Source: Deltaproteobacteria bacterium (GTDB lineage Bacteria > Desulfobacterota > Desulfarculia > Desulfarculales > Desulfarculaceae). From it: DNA of 64,000 bases. Each line of letters begins with the position of its first letter. Position 1 is the first letter of the stretch. A program made the translations under genes and the position numbers. The notes under the pieces were generated by a model, which was not told the DNA's origin, did not search any database, and saw only the letters and a program-made list of their open reading frames with translations. Below are positions 17,681-25,723 of this stretch, one piece after another. The stretch is taken from positions 1-64,000 of the forward strand of contig JAHLLK010000023.1 in the NCBI GenBank assembly GCA_020444165.1, in the 5' to 3' direction.

Positions 17681-18078
17681 CAAAGCTCCCGGGCGTAGCT
17701 GGCCCAGGCGATGTCGTTCTCCCACATCTTGACGGCCAGCTCGCTCAGCCCGGCCAAGGGCAGGCTCTCGGCCAGCTCCTCCCACCAGATGCGGCAGAAA
17801 TGCTCCAGGCTGGGATTGAGGCCCGCGAACTCCGGCAGGTCATTCAGGAGCTTGCCCGCGAAGCGGCCGGCCAGGTCCTCCAACAGGTTCTCCAAGAGAG
17901 CGATGTCGGTGAGGTAGCCATGGCTGTCCAGCTCCGGGCCGTTGAGGATCACCTCCACCCGGTAGGCATGCTCATGGGGCTGGTTCTCCGCGCCCCAGTC
18001 CCCGCCGAACAGGAAATGCCGGGCCCGAAATTCCCGGGCCACCCCCAGACCATAATTCTCCGGGGCTAGTTCATTCAT
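17680..18078 (-). CDS. 6-pyruvoyl-tetrahydropterin synthase/QueD-like protein
   Basis: A 132-residue T-fold protein of the PTPS/QueD family. The zinc ligands are visible as H21 and the pair H35/H37 (PHEH); D51, D58 and the NPSLEHF segment near 88-94 correspond to conserved family regions, and E120 fits the substrate-anchoring Glu. The catalytic Cys of QueD/PTPS (C-x3-HGH) is replaced by Glu31 in E-NQP-H-E-H, as in PTPS-III enzymes that cleave dihydroneopterin triphosphate to 6-hydroxymethyl-dihydropterin. It could therefore make a folate or pterin precursor and not the queuosine intermediate. It starts inside the dehydrogenase gene (8-base overlap). No queC, queE or queF is nearby. Confidence 0.8.
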   Translation of the reverse strand: MNELAPENYGLGVAREFRARHFLFGGDWGAENQPHEHAYRVEVILNGPELDSHGYLTDIALLENLLEDLAGRFAGKLLNDLPEFAGLNPSLEHFCRIWWEELAESLPLAGLSELAVKMWENDIAWASYAREL

Positions 18079-19087
18079 AACTCAGCACCACTTGCAGAAT
18101 GCTGCCAGGGAAGCGGTCCAAGCGGTCATACATAAGGGGAGCCTCCTCCAGGGGTCGGCGTTGGGTGATGAACAGCCCGGCGTCCACCTGCCGGGCCAAG
18201 TCCAGAGCGAAGGCCAGCCGCCGGGGCTTGTCCCAGCGGCCGGAGAGCCCCGGGGCGAGGGTGCTCACCTGGCTGGACGTGATGGTCTGCCGGCCGCGGT
18301 GAAAGCGCTCGCCCAGGCTCAGGTTCACGGCGCGAGTGCCGTACCAGGAGCCCACCACCACGCTGGCGGCGTAGCCGGCCAGCTCCAGGGCCAGGCCCAG
18401 GGCGGCCGGCTGGCCCGAGAGCTCGTAAACCAGATCAGCCCCGCGGGAGCCCAGGTGCGCTCCGGCCAGGGCCAATTGGGTGGGTTCGGTGGGATCCAGG
18501 CAGAGCTGGGCCCCCAGGCGGGAGGACAGCTCCCGCCTGAGAGTCAAGGGCTCCAGGGTGAGCAGGGTGGCCAGGGGAAACTTGGCCAAGAGCCAGGTGG
18601 TGAGGAGCCCCACCACCCCCTGGCCCAGCACGGCGACTTTTTGGCCAATGAGCGGCGCGCCATCCTGCACCAGAGACAGCGCGGTCTCCAAATTGGGCAG
18701 GAGCACGGCCTGTTCCGGCGCCAGCTCCGGCGGCAGGACCAACAGGTCAGCCACCTCGGCCACGAAGTAGCTCTGGTGGGGCTGAAAGGCAAAGACCCGG
18801 CGCTCCTGCCACTCCGGCCCCACCCCGGGGCCGGTCTCCACCACTTGGCCCACCGCGGCATAACCGTATTTCAAGGGATAGGCCAGGGTGCCGGCCAGGG
18901 AGGAGAGGGTGGGGTCGGCCGGGCTGGCCGGGTCCACCGCCCCCTGGTAGACCAGCAGCTCGCTGCCCGCGCTGATGGCCGTGAGCAGGGTCTGCACCAG
19001 CACCTGGCCCCGCCGGGGCGCCTCCAGGGGTTCCTCCCGCACCTCCACCCGCCGGGGTCCGGTAAAGAACAGGGCTTGGCGCTTCAT
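18071..19087 (-). CDS. MDR-family (zinc-type alcohol) dehydrogenase, zinc site degenerate
   Basis: A 338-residue medium-chain dehydrogenase/reductase. The Rossmann motif VLGQGVVGLL lies around residue 150-160; KYGYAAVGQVVETG and the VFAFQPHQSY segment resemble the bacteriochlorophyllide-dehydrogenase-like subgroup. The position of the usual catalytic-zinc Cys reads AISAGSE, with no Cys, so it may act without zinc. ATG 19087 overlaps the stop of the RibD-like gene by four bases (ATGA), the signature of translational coupling. Role inferred: NAD(P)-dependent redox step on the pathway intermediate. Confidence 0.8.
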   Translation of the reverse strand: MKRQALFFTGPRRVEVREEPLEAPRRGQVLVQTLLTAISAGSELLVYQGAVDPASPADPTLSSLAGTLAYPLKYGYAAVGQVVETGPGVGPEWQERRVFAFQPHQSYFVAEVADLLVLPPELAPEQAVLLPNLETALSLVQDGAPLIGQKVAVLGQGVVGLLTTWLLAKFPLATLLTLEPLTLRRELSSRLGAQLCLDPTEPTQLALAGAHLGSRGADLVYELSGQPAALGLALELAGYAASVVVGSWYGTRAVNLSLGERFHRGRQTITSSQVSTLAPGLSGRWDKPRRLAFALDLARQVDAGLFITQRRPLEEAPLMYDRLDRFPGSILQVVLSYE

Positions 19088-19872
19088 GCCCGGTCCCACA
19101 CCGGCCGGCCCCAAATCACCAAGTCCTGGCCAAAGGCGGCGCACACCGGCGCGGCCAGGCGGGGCAACCCGCCGGCCCGGGGGGCCAGGCGACCAAAGGC
19201 GCGCAGGCCGCCGGCCAGCACCGGGGCCAGGGTCACCACCACCTGATCCACCAGGCGGTGCCGAAGAAAGGAGCCCAAAACCCGGGACCCGCCCTCCACC
19301 ATGAGGGAGGTGACGCCCATGCGGCCCAGTTGGTCCAACAGCGCCGGCAGGCTGACCCAGCCCCGGCGGTCCGCGGCCAAAAGGAGCACGGTGGCCTGCC
19401 TGGCGCGCAGCCGGCGGGCCGCCGCTTGGCCGGCCCTGGTGGTGCCGGCCACCACCAGCCCGCGGGAGCCACTTTGCACCAGCTTGCTGGCCAGGGGGAG
19501 ACGAAGCGTGCTGTCCAGCACCACCGGCAGGGGATTCTCACCCGGCACCAGGCGGACGGTGAGGCTGGGGTCGTCGGCCAACACCGTCTGGATGCCCACC
19601 AGGATGGCCCGGTGCCAGGCGCGCAGGCTGTGGGTGAGACACAGCGATTCCCGCCCGCTCAGGGCCAGGGGCGCCTGGCGGGAGAGGCTGATGGAGCCGT
19701 CCAGGCTTTGGGCATAGGTGAGGGTGACGAACGGCCGGTGGTTGGGCCGGCCGGCCACTCCCCGCCGCACCGCCTGGCCCAACTCGTGGAGCAGGGTCTC
19801 CGGGTCGCGGAAACCCGGCGGAAGGTCCGCCGGGGGCAGGTCCGCCGGGCTTTTGGACAGGGGGCTCAGCAT
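19084..19872 (-). CDS. RibD C-terminal domain / dihydrofolate-reductase-like reductase
   Basis: A 262-residue protein containing only the reductase half of RibD (no zinc deaminase domain). Diagnostic segments are TYAQSLDGSISLS, ILVGIQTVLADDPSLTVRL and LMVEGGSRVLGSFL, which bind NADPH and the ribosylated pyrimidine in riboflavin and archaeal pterin pathways. ATG 19872 has GAGGAG just upstream. It is the first gene of a five-gene overlapping operon with the MDR, PTPS-like, GT4 and methyltransferase genes, and riboflavin genes are absent, so it probably serves a dedicated secondary pathway. Confidence 0.85.
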   Translation of the reverse strand: MLSPLSKSPADLPPADLPPGFRDPETLLHELGQAVRRGVAGRPNHRPFVTLTYAQSLDGSISLSRQAPLALSGRESLCLTHSLRAWHRAILVGIQTVLADDPSLTVRLVPGENPLPVVLDSTLRLPLASKLVQSGSRGLVVAGTTRAGQAAARRLRARQATVLLLAADRRGWVSLPALLDQLGRMGVTSLMVEGGSRVLGSFLRHRLVDQVVVTLAPVLAGGLRAFGRLAPRAGGLPRLAAPVCAAFGQDLVIWGRPVWDRA

Positions 19873-20348
19873 ACTCTCCTCAATTGGGGCGGCCAGGGAG
19901 CCGCGGGCCCCGTCGGCCGCAGCCGGGGGGAAGTGTTTTCGCAAGGTGGCCCAGGGGCTTATCGCGGAGGAGGTGACGTGGTGTCTGACCGCAGGCCGAC
20001 GCGGGGGCGGCAGTAAGCGCTGGGGGAAACTGCGGGAGCCCTCGCTACTCACATTGTAAACCCGGAGGCCCGGCAGGTGTCAGCCCGGAATGCAAGGCAA
20101 GTTGGCAACCCGTGGCCTTCCCGGCCGCGGGCCGTCCCCCGGCCGGGGGGAGGAGCCGGATTTTGTCTGGGCGGCAGGGGGGACTTTCGGGTGGCGCCAG
20201 GTGGCCAACTGGGTTAGAGTGCCTGCTGATGGCAGCCATCACCCGGGAGGATCAGGTCTGGGACGGCGGTCGGCGGTAACCAAGATTCCGCGCCAACAGC
20301 TTGATTGGATCACCTCAGGCCAGGGCCTGCCGGCCTCGTGGAGGCACC
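19873..20348. other. Divergent intergenic region, no gene seen
   Basis: About 475 GC-rich bases between the divergent RibD-like operon and the DUF3365 gene. No convincing coding frame, repeat or consensus promoter was found. It presumably holds the control regions for both transcription units. Confidence 0.4.
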
Positions 20349-21494
20349 ATGAAACTGGGGGAGCGTTACATCATTTTGGTGGGGGCCATGCTCGTGGCCG
20401 CGGCCGTGCTCATGGTTTGGCTGGTGGATGACCAGATGCACCGGCAGACCCTCCTGGAAGCCCAAGAGAAGTCCCGGTTGCTCCTGGACCGCAATCTGGC
20501 CACCCACACCTACTTTTCCCACCAATTGAAACCCAAGGTGTTCCTTTTGGCCGACAAGGCCGCCCCGCCTGGTTATTTTGAGCCGGCCTGGATGTCTTCC
20601 ACCTATGCCGTGCGGGGCATTGACGACCACTTCCAAAAGCTCTCGGACTCCAACTACTACTATAAGGAATGCGCCATCAACGCCCGCACCCCCCAGAACG
20701 AGGCGGACGCGCACGAGCGCAGTTTTATCCAGGAGCTCAACGCCGACCCCAAGCTGCAGGTCCGCAGCCAGATCCGGGAGATAAACGGCGCGCGCTATTA
20801 TGAGGTGTTGCGCCGGGGCGAGGTGATGGAACAGACCTGCCTGCGCTGCCACAGCACCGCGGACCAGGCTCCGGCCGAAATGGTGGCCCGCTACGGCTCC
20901 GAGCGCTCCTTCCACCGCCGGGAGGGCGAGGTGGTCTCGGCCATCGCCATCCGCATCCCCCTGGAAGCGGCCATGGCCCAGGGCGACCGCTTCACCCGGA
21001 CCCTCGCCATAGGCATCGCCGTGGTGCTGGCCGGCCTGGGCGTCCTGGTGCTGTGGCTGAACCAGCGGCTCTTCTCGCGCCCCCTGGACCGCATGCGGGC
21101 CGAGACCGCCAGGATCGCCCTGGGGGGCGAGCACCTGGGCGAGAGCGTGCCCCAGGACTTCCCCGGCGAGTGGAACCTCCTGGCCCAGGAATTCAACACC
21201 ATGTCCACCGAGCTGCGGGAGATCTACGACAACCTGGAAAACAAGGTGACCGAGCGCACCGCCCTACTGCAAAAGGCCCTGGACGAGGTGAACACCTTGA
21301 GCGGGCTCCTGCCCATCTGCGCCAACTGCAAGAAGATCCGCGACGACCAGGGCTATTGGCATCAGGTGGAGGTGTATATACACGACCATTCCGTTGCCGA
21401 GTTCACCCACGGCATCTGCCCGGAGTGCAAGGAGAAGCTGTACGGGGATCTGTTTGACCCAGACCCCGGGGACGAGCCGGAACCCCGGGGCTAA
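20349..21494 (+). CDS. Membrane c-type heme sensor (DUF3365) with HAMP and Cys-rich C-terminus
   Basis: A 381-residue protein. An N-terminal membrane anchor (about 8-27) and a second membrane segment (about 213-236) flank a periplasmic DUF3365/Tll0287-like domain carrying one heme c motif, CLRCH, at 164-168. A HAMP linker and short coiled coil follow, then a cytoplasmic domain LPICANCKKIRDDQGYW...HGICPEC with two CxxC-type pairs, often seen at the end of two-component proteins. There is no kinase or cyclase domain. GGAGG precedes ATG 20349. A redox or gas sensor relaying through the Cys-rich tail is plausible. The stop overlaps the end of the convergent reductase gene by four bases. Confidence 0.8.
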   Translation: MKLGERYIILVGAMLVAAAVLMVWLVDDQMHRQTLLEAQEKSRLLLDRNLATHTYFSHQLKPKVFLLADKAAPPGYFEPAWMSSTYAVRGIDDHFQKLSDSNYYYKECAINARTPQNEADAHERSFIQELNADPKLQVRSQIREINGARYYEVLRRGEVMEQTCLRCHSTADQAPAEMVARYGSERSFHRREGEVVSAIAIRIPLEAAMAQGDRFTRTLAIGIAVVLAGLGVLVLWLNQRLFSRPLDRMRAETARIALGGEHLGESVPQDFPGEWNLLAQEFNTMSTELREIYDNLENKVTERTALLQKALDEVNTLSGLLPICANCKKIRDDQGYWHQVEVYIHDHSVAEFTHGICPECKEKLYGDLFDPDPGDEPEPRG

Positions 21495-22183
21495 GCCGTC
21501 CTTCTGGTCAGGCGCCGGCCCAGTTCCCGGCCCAGCTCTCCGGCCCGGGCCCACACCTCGGCCTGGTCCTCCACTTGGCGGAACATGTCCGGGGTGACGC
21601 TGCGGCGGTCGGGATAGATGGCCCGGAGCGCGCTCCAGGCGCATTCCGGGCCATGGCCGCACACGAGGCAGTTGGGGTTGCCCACCGCGGTCACGCAGCC
21701 CAGCACCTCCATGCCCTCCTTGCCGAGCGCGTGGCTCACCTGGTCGCAGGCCGCCTCCACCCCCCGGGCGCCCCGAGCGTTGCCCGTGGCCACCACCACG
21801 GCCAGCTTGCCCTGGTTCAAGCCCCGGCGATGGCGCAGGCTATAAAAGCGCTCCAAAAAGGCCTTGGTATAGGCGTCCACCGTGCCGTAGGGGGGATAGC
21901 ACCCGACCAGCAGGGCTTCGGCCGCCTTGAGCTTCTCGGCCAGAGCCGGGAAGTCGTCGGGCTCCTTGCAGATATTGTCGCTCACGCAGCCCAGGCAGGC
22001 CCGGCAGGGCCGCACCAGGATCTCGGACAGCTTCACGAATTCCCAGGGCAGGCCACTGGCTTCCAAAACCCGATGGACCAGGCGGTCGGTGTTGCTGTGC
22101 GGGTGGGGGCTGCCGGAAACCCCCAGCACCCGGGGCGTGGGGGCCGCGGGCTCCCCGCTTTCGCTTTGGCTTGGCTCACGCAT
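21491..22183 (-). CDS. Flavodoxin-family NAD(P)H-dependent oxidoreductase
   Basis: A 230-residue flavoprotein of the NADPH-dependent FMN reductase/flavodoxin-like superfamily. The FMN phosphate-binding start LGVSGSPHPHSNTDRLV is clear. PCRACLGCVSDNIC and a C-terminal NCLVCGHGPEC provide Cys clusters that in related iron-sulfur flavoproteins bind a [4Fe-4S] centre; whether one is bound here is inference. GAGGTACG precedes the ATG. It is monocistronic and convergent with the heme sensor gene. Confidence 0.82.
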   Translation of the reverse strand: MREPSQSESGEPAAPTPRVLGVSGSPHPHSNTDRLVHRVLEASGLPWEFVKLSEILVRPCRACLGCVSDNICKEPDDFPALAEKLKAAEALLVGCYPPYGTVDAYTKAFLERFYSLRHRRGLNQGKLAVVVATGNARGARGVEAACDQVSHALGKEGMEVLGCVTAVGNPNCLVCGHGPECAWSALRAIYPDRRSVTPDMFRQVEDQAEVWARAGELGRELGRRLTRRTA

Positions 22184-22405
22184 CGTACCTCACAGGGCAG
22201 GACGTTGGGCCTCCTTGCTCCCCGGCCGGGGCGGCCGGGGCGGCGGGGCTTGTTTTCATTATGGCCCTCTCCCCCGCTTCCGGCCAGGCGCAATCCCGAC
22301 CAGACGCCTGGCGCAGCCCGTAGCGGCCCTGGTCGCGCCCTCTGCGATACAGCTTGCCAAATCCGGTAAATCTTGTAAGAAAAAGGCGTTGTATATTTAG
22401 TGTGG

Positions 22406-23305
22406 ATGAACGCGCAACAAGCCAACCCGGAGCCGCCCCCAATGTCCGCCCTCGCTTCCTATGCCGCCGTGGTCTTCGCCGGCGGCGGCTCGCGCTGCTT
22501 CTGGCAGGCGGGGTTCTGGCATGCCGTGGACCCGGAACTGGCTCATCCGCCCCGGGTGGTCACCGCCACCAGCGCCGGGGCCAGCACCGCCTGCCACGTG
22601 TTCGGCGGGCAGACCTCCCAATGCCTGGCCTTTTACCGGGCCGCGGCCCAGGACAAGCACCGCAACATCCAGCCGGAGAACCTCTTCAAAGGTGGGCCGG
22701 TGTTCCCGGGGCACCAGACCTACCGCCGGGCCCTGGAGACGGTGCTGGCCGGCGAGGGCCTGGCCCGCCTCAGGCAGGGCCGGCCGCAGATCCGGGTGCT
22801 CATGACCCGGCCGCCGGCCTGGAGCGGCCCCGGCCTGGGGGGCTGGCTGGGGGTCTTGGCCTACTCCCTGGAGAAACGCCTGGTGAACCCGGTGCACCCC
22901 CGCTGGACCTGGCGCCTGGGCTTCACCCCCCTGGTGGGCCGCATCGACCAGTGCGCCAGCGTGGGGGAGCTGGCCGATCTGGTGCTGGCCGCCTCCTGCC
23001 TGCCGGTGGTGCTGCCGCCCATGACCTGGGAGGGCGCCCGGGTCTTGGACGGGGGCTTCCTGGACAACGCGCCCCTGGCCGCGCTCTCGCCCGAAGAAGG
23101 CCCGGTCCTGGTGCTCCTCACCCGGCGCTACCCCCCGGAAAGACTTCAGGGGCGTCCGGGCGTGACTTACGTCATGCCCTCACGCCCCTTGGCCATTTCC
23201 AAATTCGAGAACTCCAACCCCGACCTGGTGGAAGCCACCTTCCAACAGGGCGTGGCCGACGGCGAGAAGTTCCTGGCCGGGGGCCCCGCCGCCCTGCAGC
23301 AGTAG
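22406..23305 (+). CDS. Patatin-like phospholipase
   Basis: About 299 residues. The patatin oxyanion loop FAGGGSRCFWQAG and the nucleophile elbow ATSAGAS (Ser56; the first Gly of GXSXG is Ala) are followed by the catalytic Asp in DGGFLDNAP, forming the Ser-Asp dyad of lipid acyl hydrolases. No signal peptide is seen. The start is uncertain: ATG 22406 or ATG 22442, both with weak ribosome-binding sites; the family domain begins just after the second. It ends before a partial terminator repeat. Confidence 0.82.
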   Translation: MNAQQANPEPPPMSALASYAAVVFAGGGSRCFWQAGFWHAVDPELAHPPRVVTATSAGASTACHVFGGQTSQCLAFYRAAAQDKHRNIQPENLFKGGPVFPGHQTYRRALETVLAGEGLARLRQGRPQIRVLMTRPPAWSGPGLGGWLGVLAYSLEKRLVNPVHPRWTWRLGFTPLVGRIDQCASVGELADLVLAASCLPVVLPPMTWEGARVLDGGFLDNAPLAALSPEEGPVLVLLTRRYPPERLQGRPGVTYVMPSRPLAISKFENSNPDLVEATFQQGVADGEKFLAGGPAALQQ

Positions 23306-23336
23306 CCGCCTAGGAGTTTATCGGAGAAAGGGAAGT

Positions 23337-23369
23337 GTGGGGGGAAACCCCTTTCCCCAAAAAAACTTC
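23337..23369. repeat. Deleted copy of the palindromic terminator repeat
   Basis: Starts with the same GTGGGGGGAAACCCC as the full copies at 54-99 and 31471-31517, then jumps directly to the shared right flank CCCCAAAAAAACTTCA, having lost the central A/T runs and the second arm. Like the 31.5-kb copy it lies between convergent genes (patatin and 3-hydroxyacyl-CoA dehydrogenase). The remaining GGGG-AAA-CCCC-TTT hairpin may still terminate weakly. Confidence 0.55.
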
Positions 23370-23476
23370 ATGGTTTTTTATGGGCTTAAGTAAAAATCCT
23401 CCACAAATCAAAATTTCTGCCGCAACCGGCTTACATCGGGCGAAGTCGGACGCCTAGTCTTCATGAAATATCCGGG

Positions 23477-24376
23477 CTACACCTTCGTCCCTTCAACTGC
23501 TTTCGGGTCCCAGGGCTGGCGCTTGCCTTCCGGGGTGTAGTTGTAGAACCCTTTGCCCACCTTGCGGCCCAGGCGCCCCTGGGCCACCATGCGCTCCAGG
23601 AGGTCCGAATGGGGGGCCAACTCGGTCTCCCCCACCCCGGCCATGAAGCGGGAGATCAGGGCCACGGTGTCCAGGCCGGCGTTGTCCGCGATCTCAAAGG
23701 GCCCCGCCCCCCAGCCGTAGCCGAGCCGCATGCCCGCGTCCACGTCCGCGGGCGTGGCCACGCCCCGGGCCACCAGGTCCACCGCCTCCCGGAAGGCGGC
23801 GGCAAAGACCCGGTTCATCACGAAGCCGGGAATATCCTGGGTGACCTGCACGGGAGTCTTACCCAGGCCGCGCACGAACTCCACCCCGCGGGCAAAGACC
23901 TCGTCCGCGGTCTGGGGGCCTTTCACCACCTCCACCAGGCCCATCAACGGCACCGGGCCGAAGAAATGCAGGCCCAAGACCCGCTCGGGATGCTCCACCG
24001 CCGCGGCCAGGCGGCCGATGGGGATGGAGGAGGTGTTGGAAGCCAGGGGGGTGCCCGTGGGCGCCAGGCGGGAAAGCTCGCGGAACAGCTCCAGCTTCAG
24101 TTCCTCCCGCTCGGGCACCGCCTCCACCACCCAGGCGGCCTGGGCCGCGCCGGCCAAATCGCGGGCCGGGCTCACCCGGGCCAGCACCGCGGCCGGGTCT
24201 TCGGCCACCAGACCCTTGGCCGCCAGCTTGGCCACGGACGAGGCCATGCCCCCCAGGGCCCGCTCCAGGGCTGAAGGGCTCACCTCCACCAAAGCCACCT
24301 CATGCCCCACCTGGGCCGCCACCTGGGCGATGCCGGCCCCCATGAAGCCGGCGCCCACCACCATGATCCGGGCCAT
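23477..24376 (-). CDS. 3-hydroxyacyl-CoA dehydrogenase
   Basis: A 299-residue single-function dehydrogenase oxidising 3-hydroxyacyl-CoA to 3-ketoacyl-CoA with NAD. The N-terminal VVGAGFMGAGIAQVAAQ binds NAD, LGLHFFGPVPLMGLVEVVKG contains the catalytic His, and PGFVMNRVFAAAFREA begins the C-terminal dimerisation domain. It lies four bases after the DUF362 gene in the 28.7-to-23.5-kb operon, whose other members include an acyl-CoA dehydrogenase. A second paralogue lies at 35943-36824. Confidence 0.93.
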   Translation of the reverse strand: MARIMVVGAGFMGAGIAQVAAQVGHEVALVEVSPSALERALGGMASSVAKLAAKGLVAEDPAAVLARVSPARDLAGAAQAAWVVEAVPEREELKLELFRELSRLAPTGTPLASNTSSIPIGRLAAAVEHPERVLGLHFFGPVPLMGLVEVVKGPQTADEVFARGVEFVRGLGKTPVQVTQDIPGFVMNRVFAAAFREAVDLVARGVATPADVDAGMRLGYGWGAGPFEIADNAGLDTVALISRFMAGVGETELAPHSDLLERMVAQGRLGRKVGKGFYNYTPEGKRQPWDPKAVEGTKV

Positions 24377-24380
24377 AAAC

Positions 24381-25709
24381 TTACTCCGGCTTTACTTGGA
24401 ACAGGCCTTCGTCGAATTCCGGCTTGTCCTGGTAGCGCTTCATGTACAGGGCCGGCAGGTTCTCCAGCTTGGCGAAGACCTGGTCGTCGGCCATGATGCC
24501 CGCCTCGTGCAGGGCTTTGAGCACCTGCTCCGGCTGGGGCGGGCAGCCTTTAACCGGGATCTTGTGCTTGATGGCCGGGTTGTCCTTGTGGGCCTGGTAC
24601 ATGCACTTGCCCAGCAGGATGCTGTGGTGAGCCGTGGGGCTGGGCTGCATCACCTTGCCGGTCAAGACCTCCACGTTGTCCCAGGGCTCGCCGTTCCAGG
24701 TCTGGGCGATGGCCGTGAGCACCTGGCCGTTGATGGCCGAGCAATAGGTGCACAGGGTGGTGTCGTATTTGCGGTACTCCAGGCCAGCGATGCCCCGCTT
24801 GGCCAGGGGCAGGGGCAGGATGTCGCCGGGGGTGTAGGCAAAGGACCATTTGTGGGGCTGGGCCAGGTCGGCCAGCCGCTCGCCCCGGATCTCCACGTCC
24901 GAGAGATCCAAGGGCCGGCCCTGGTTGGCCGCGGCGTGGGTCAGGTAGGGCACCTCGGCCGGGTCGTGGCCCAGGAGGTTGGCGCCCACCAGGTCGGCGG
25001 AGAGCACGTCCCAAGAGGCGGCCAGGATGTTGCGGCGGTGGATGTTGCCGTCAAAGGAGGGGCCGTACTCCGAGGTGAAGATGCCGTCCAAGATCGTGAG
25101 GATCGGCGGCATGGGCTGGGCCAGGCGGGCGATGTGGAAGTGCAGGTCCCGCACCGGGTCGGCGTTGTGGCAGCGCTTGCGGGACTTGATGTCGATCATG
25201 CCCTTCAGGTTCTTGATGCCCAGGCTGACCCGGGTCTGGGCGTGGGTCTTCATCACCGGCAGGTCGATGACGAAATCGCTCTCCAGGATGTCCTGGTTGA
25301 AGGAGAGCACCACCCCGTCGCCCAGGTCCTTTTCCACAAAGGGCCGGGTGAAGGCGTCGATCACCCTGACCCCGAACTTGTCCCGCAGGGCGTGGTAGCC
25401 CAGGGTGGTGAAGGCGTGTTCGGTGACCGTGGTGTCCTTGGCCCGGCCCTGCACCATGCCCTCGCCGATGGTGATGTCCGTGACCCCGCGCTCCCGCAAG
25501 AGGAGCACCATGTCGTGGATCAGGCGGCTGGTGGTGATGACCCCCCATTTGGGGAAGGGCGCCTTGGCGCTCCAGAACACGATGTTGGGCTTCAGGAACA
25601 CCTTGGCCCCGGGGCCCACCCGGTCCAGCCCGCCGGCCAGCTCCACCGCCCGGCGGGCGGACTCCAGGGGTTCTTCATATTTAACCAGGGATACCAGATA
25701 TTTACTCAT
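24381..25709 (-). CDS. DUF362 domain-containing protein
   Basis: A 442-residue protein of the DUF362 (COG2006) family, recognised by FLKPNIVFWS near the N-terminus, the DFVIDLPVMKTHAQTRVSLGIKNLKGMID segment and an N-terminal VSLVKYEEPLESARRAVEL. Several Cys occur late (for example TTLCTYCSAI), but no ferredoxin domain is present, unlike many family members. The function is unknown; in anaerobes it often accompanies redox or acyl-CoA genes. It sits between the phosphotransferase and the 3-hydroxyacyl-CoA dehydrogenase. Confidence 0.85.
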   Translation of the reverse strand: MSKYLVSLVKYEEPLESARRAVELAGGLDRVGPGAKVFLKPNIVFWSAKAPFPKWGVITTSRLIHDMVLLLRERGVTDITIGEGMVQGRAKDTTVTEHAFTTLGYHALRDKFGVRVIDAFTRPFVEKDLGDGVVLSFNQDILESDFVIDLPVMKTHAQTRVSLGIKNLKGMIDIKSRKRCHNADPVRDLHFHIARLAQPMPPILTILDGIFTSEYGPSFDGNIHRRNILAASWDVLSADLVGANLLGHDPAEVPYLTHAAANQGRPLDLSDVEIRGERLADLAQPHKWSFAYTPGDILPLPLAKRGIAGLEYRKYDTTLCTYCSAINGQVLTAIAQTWNGEPWDNVEVLTGKVMQPSPTAHHSILLGKCMYQAHKDNPAIKHKIPVKGCPPQPEQVLKALHEAGIMADDQVFAKLENLPALYMKRYQDKPEFDEGLFQVKPE

Positions 25710-25723
25710 GATTTACCCCTTCA

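Noticed and set aside
17680..18078. Assignment as queD (queuosine synthesis)
   Set aside because: The catalytic Cys is Glu, and no other queuosine gene is in the operon.
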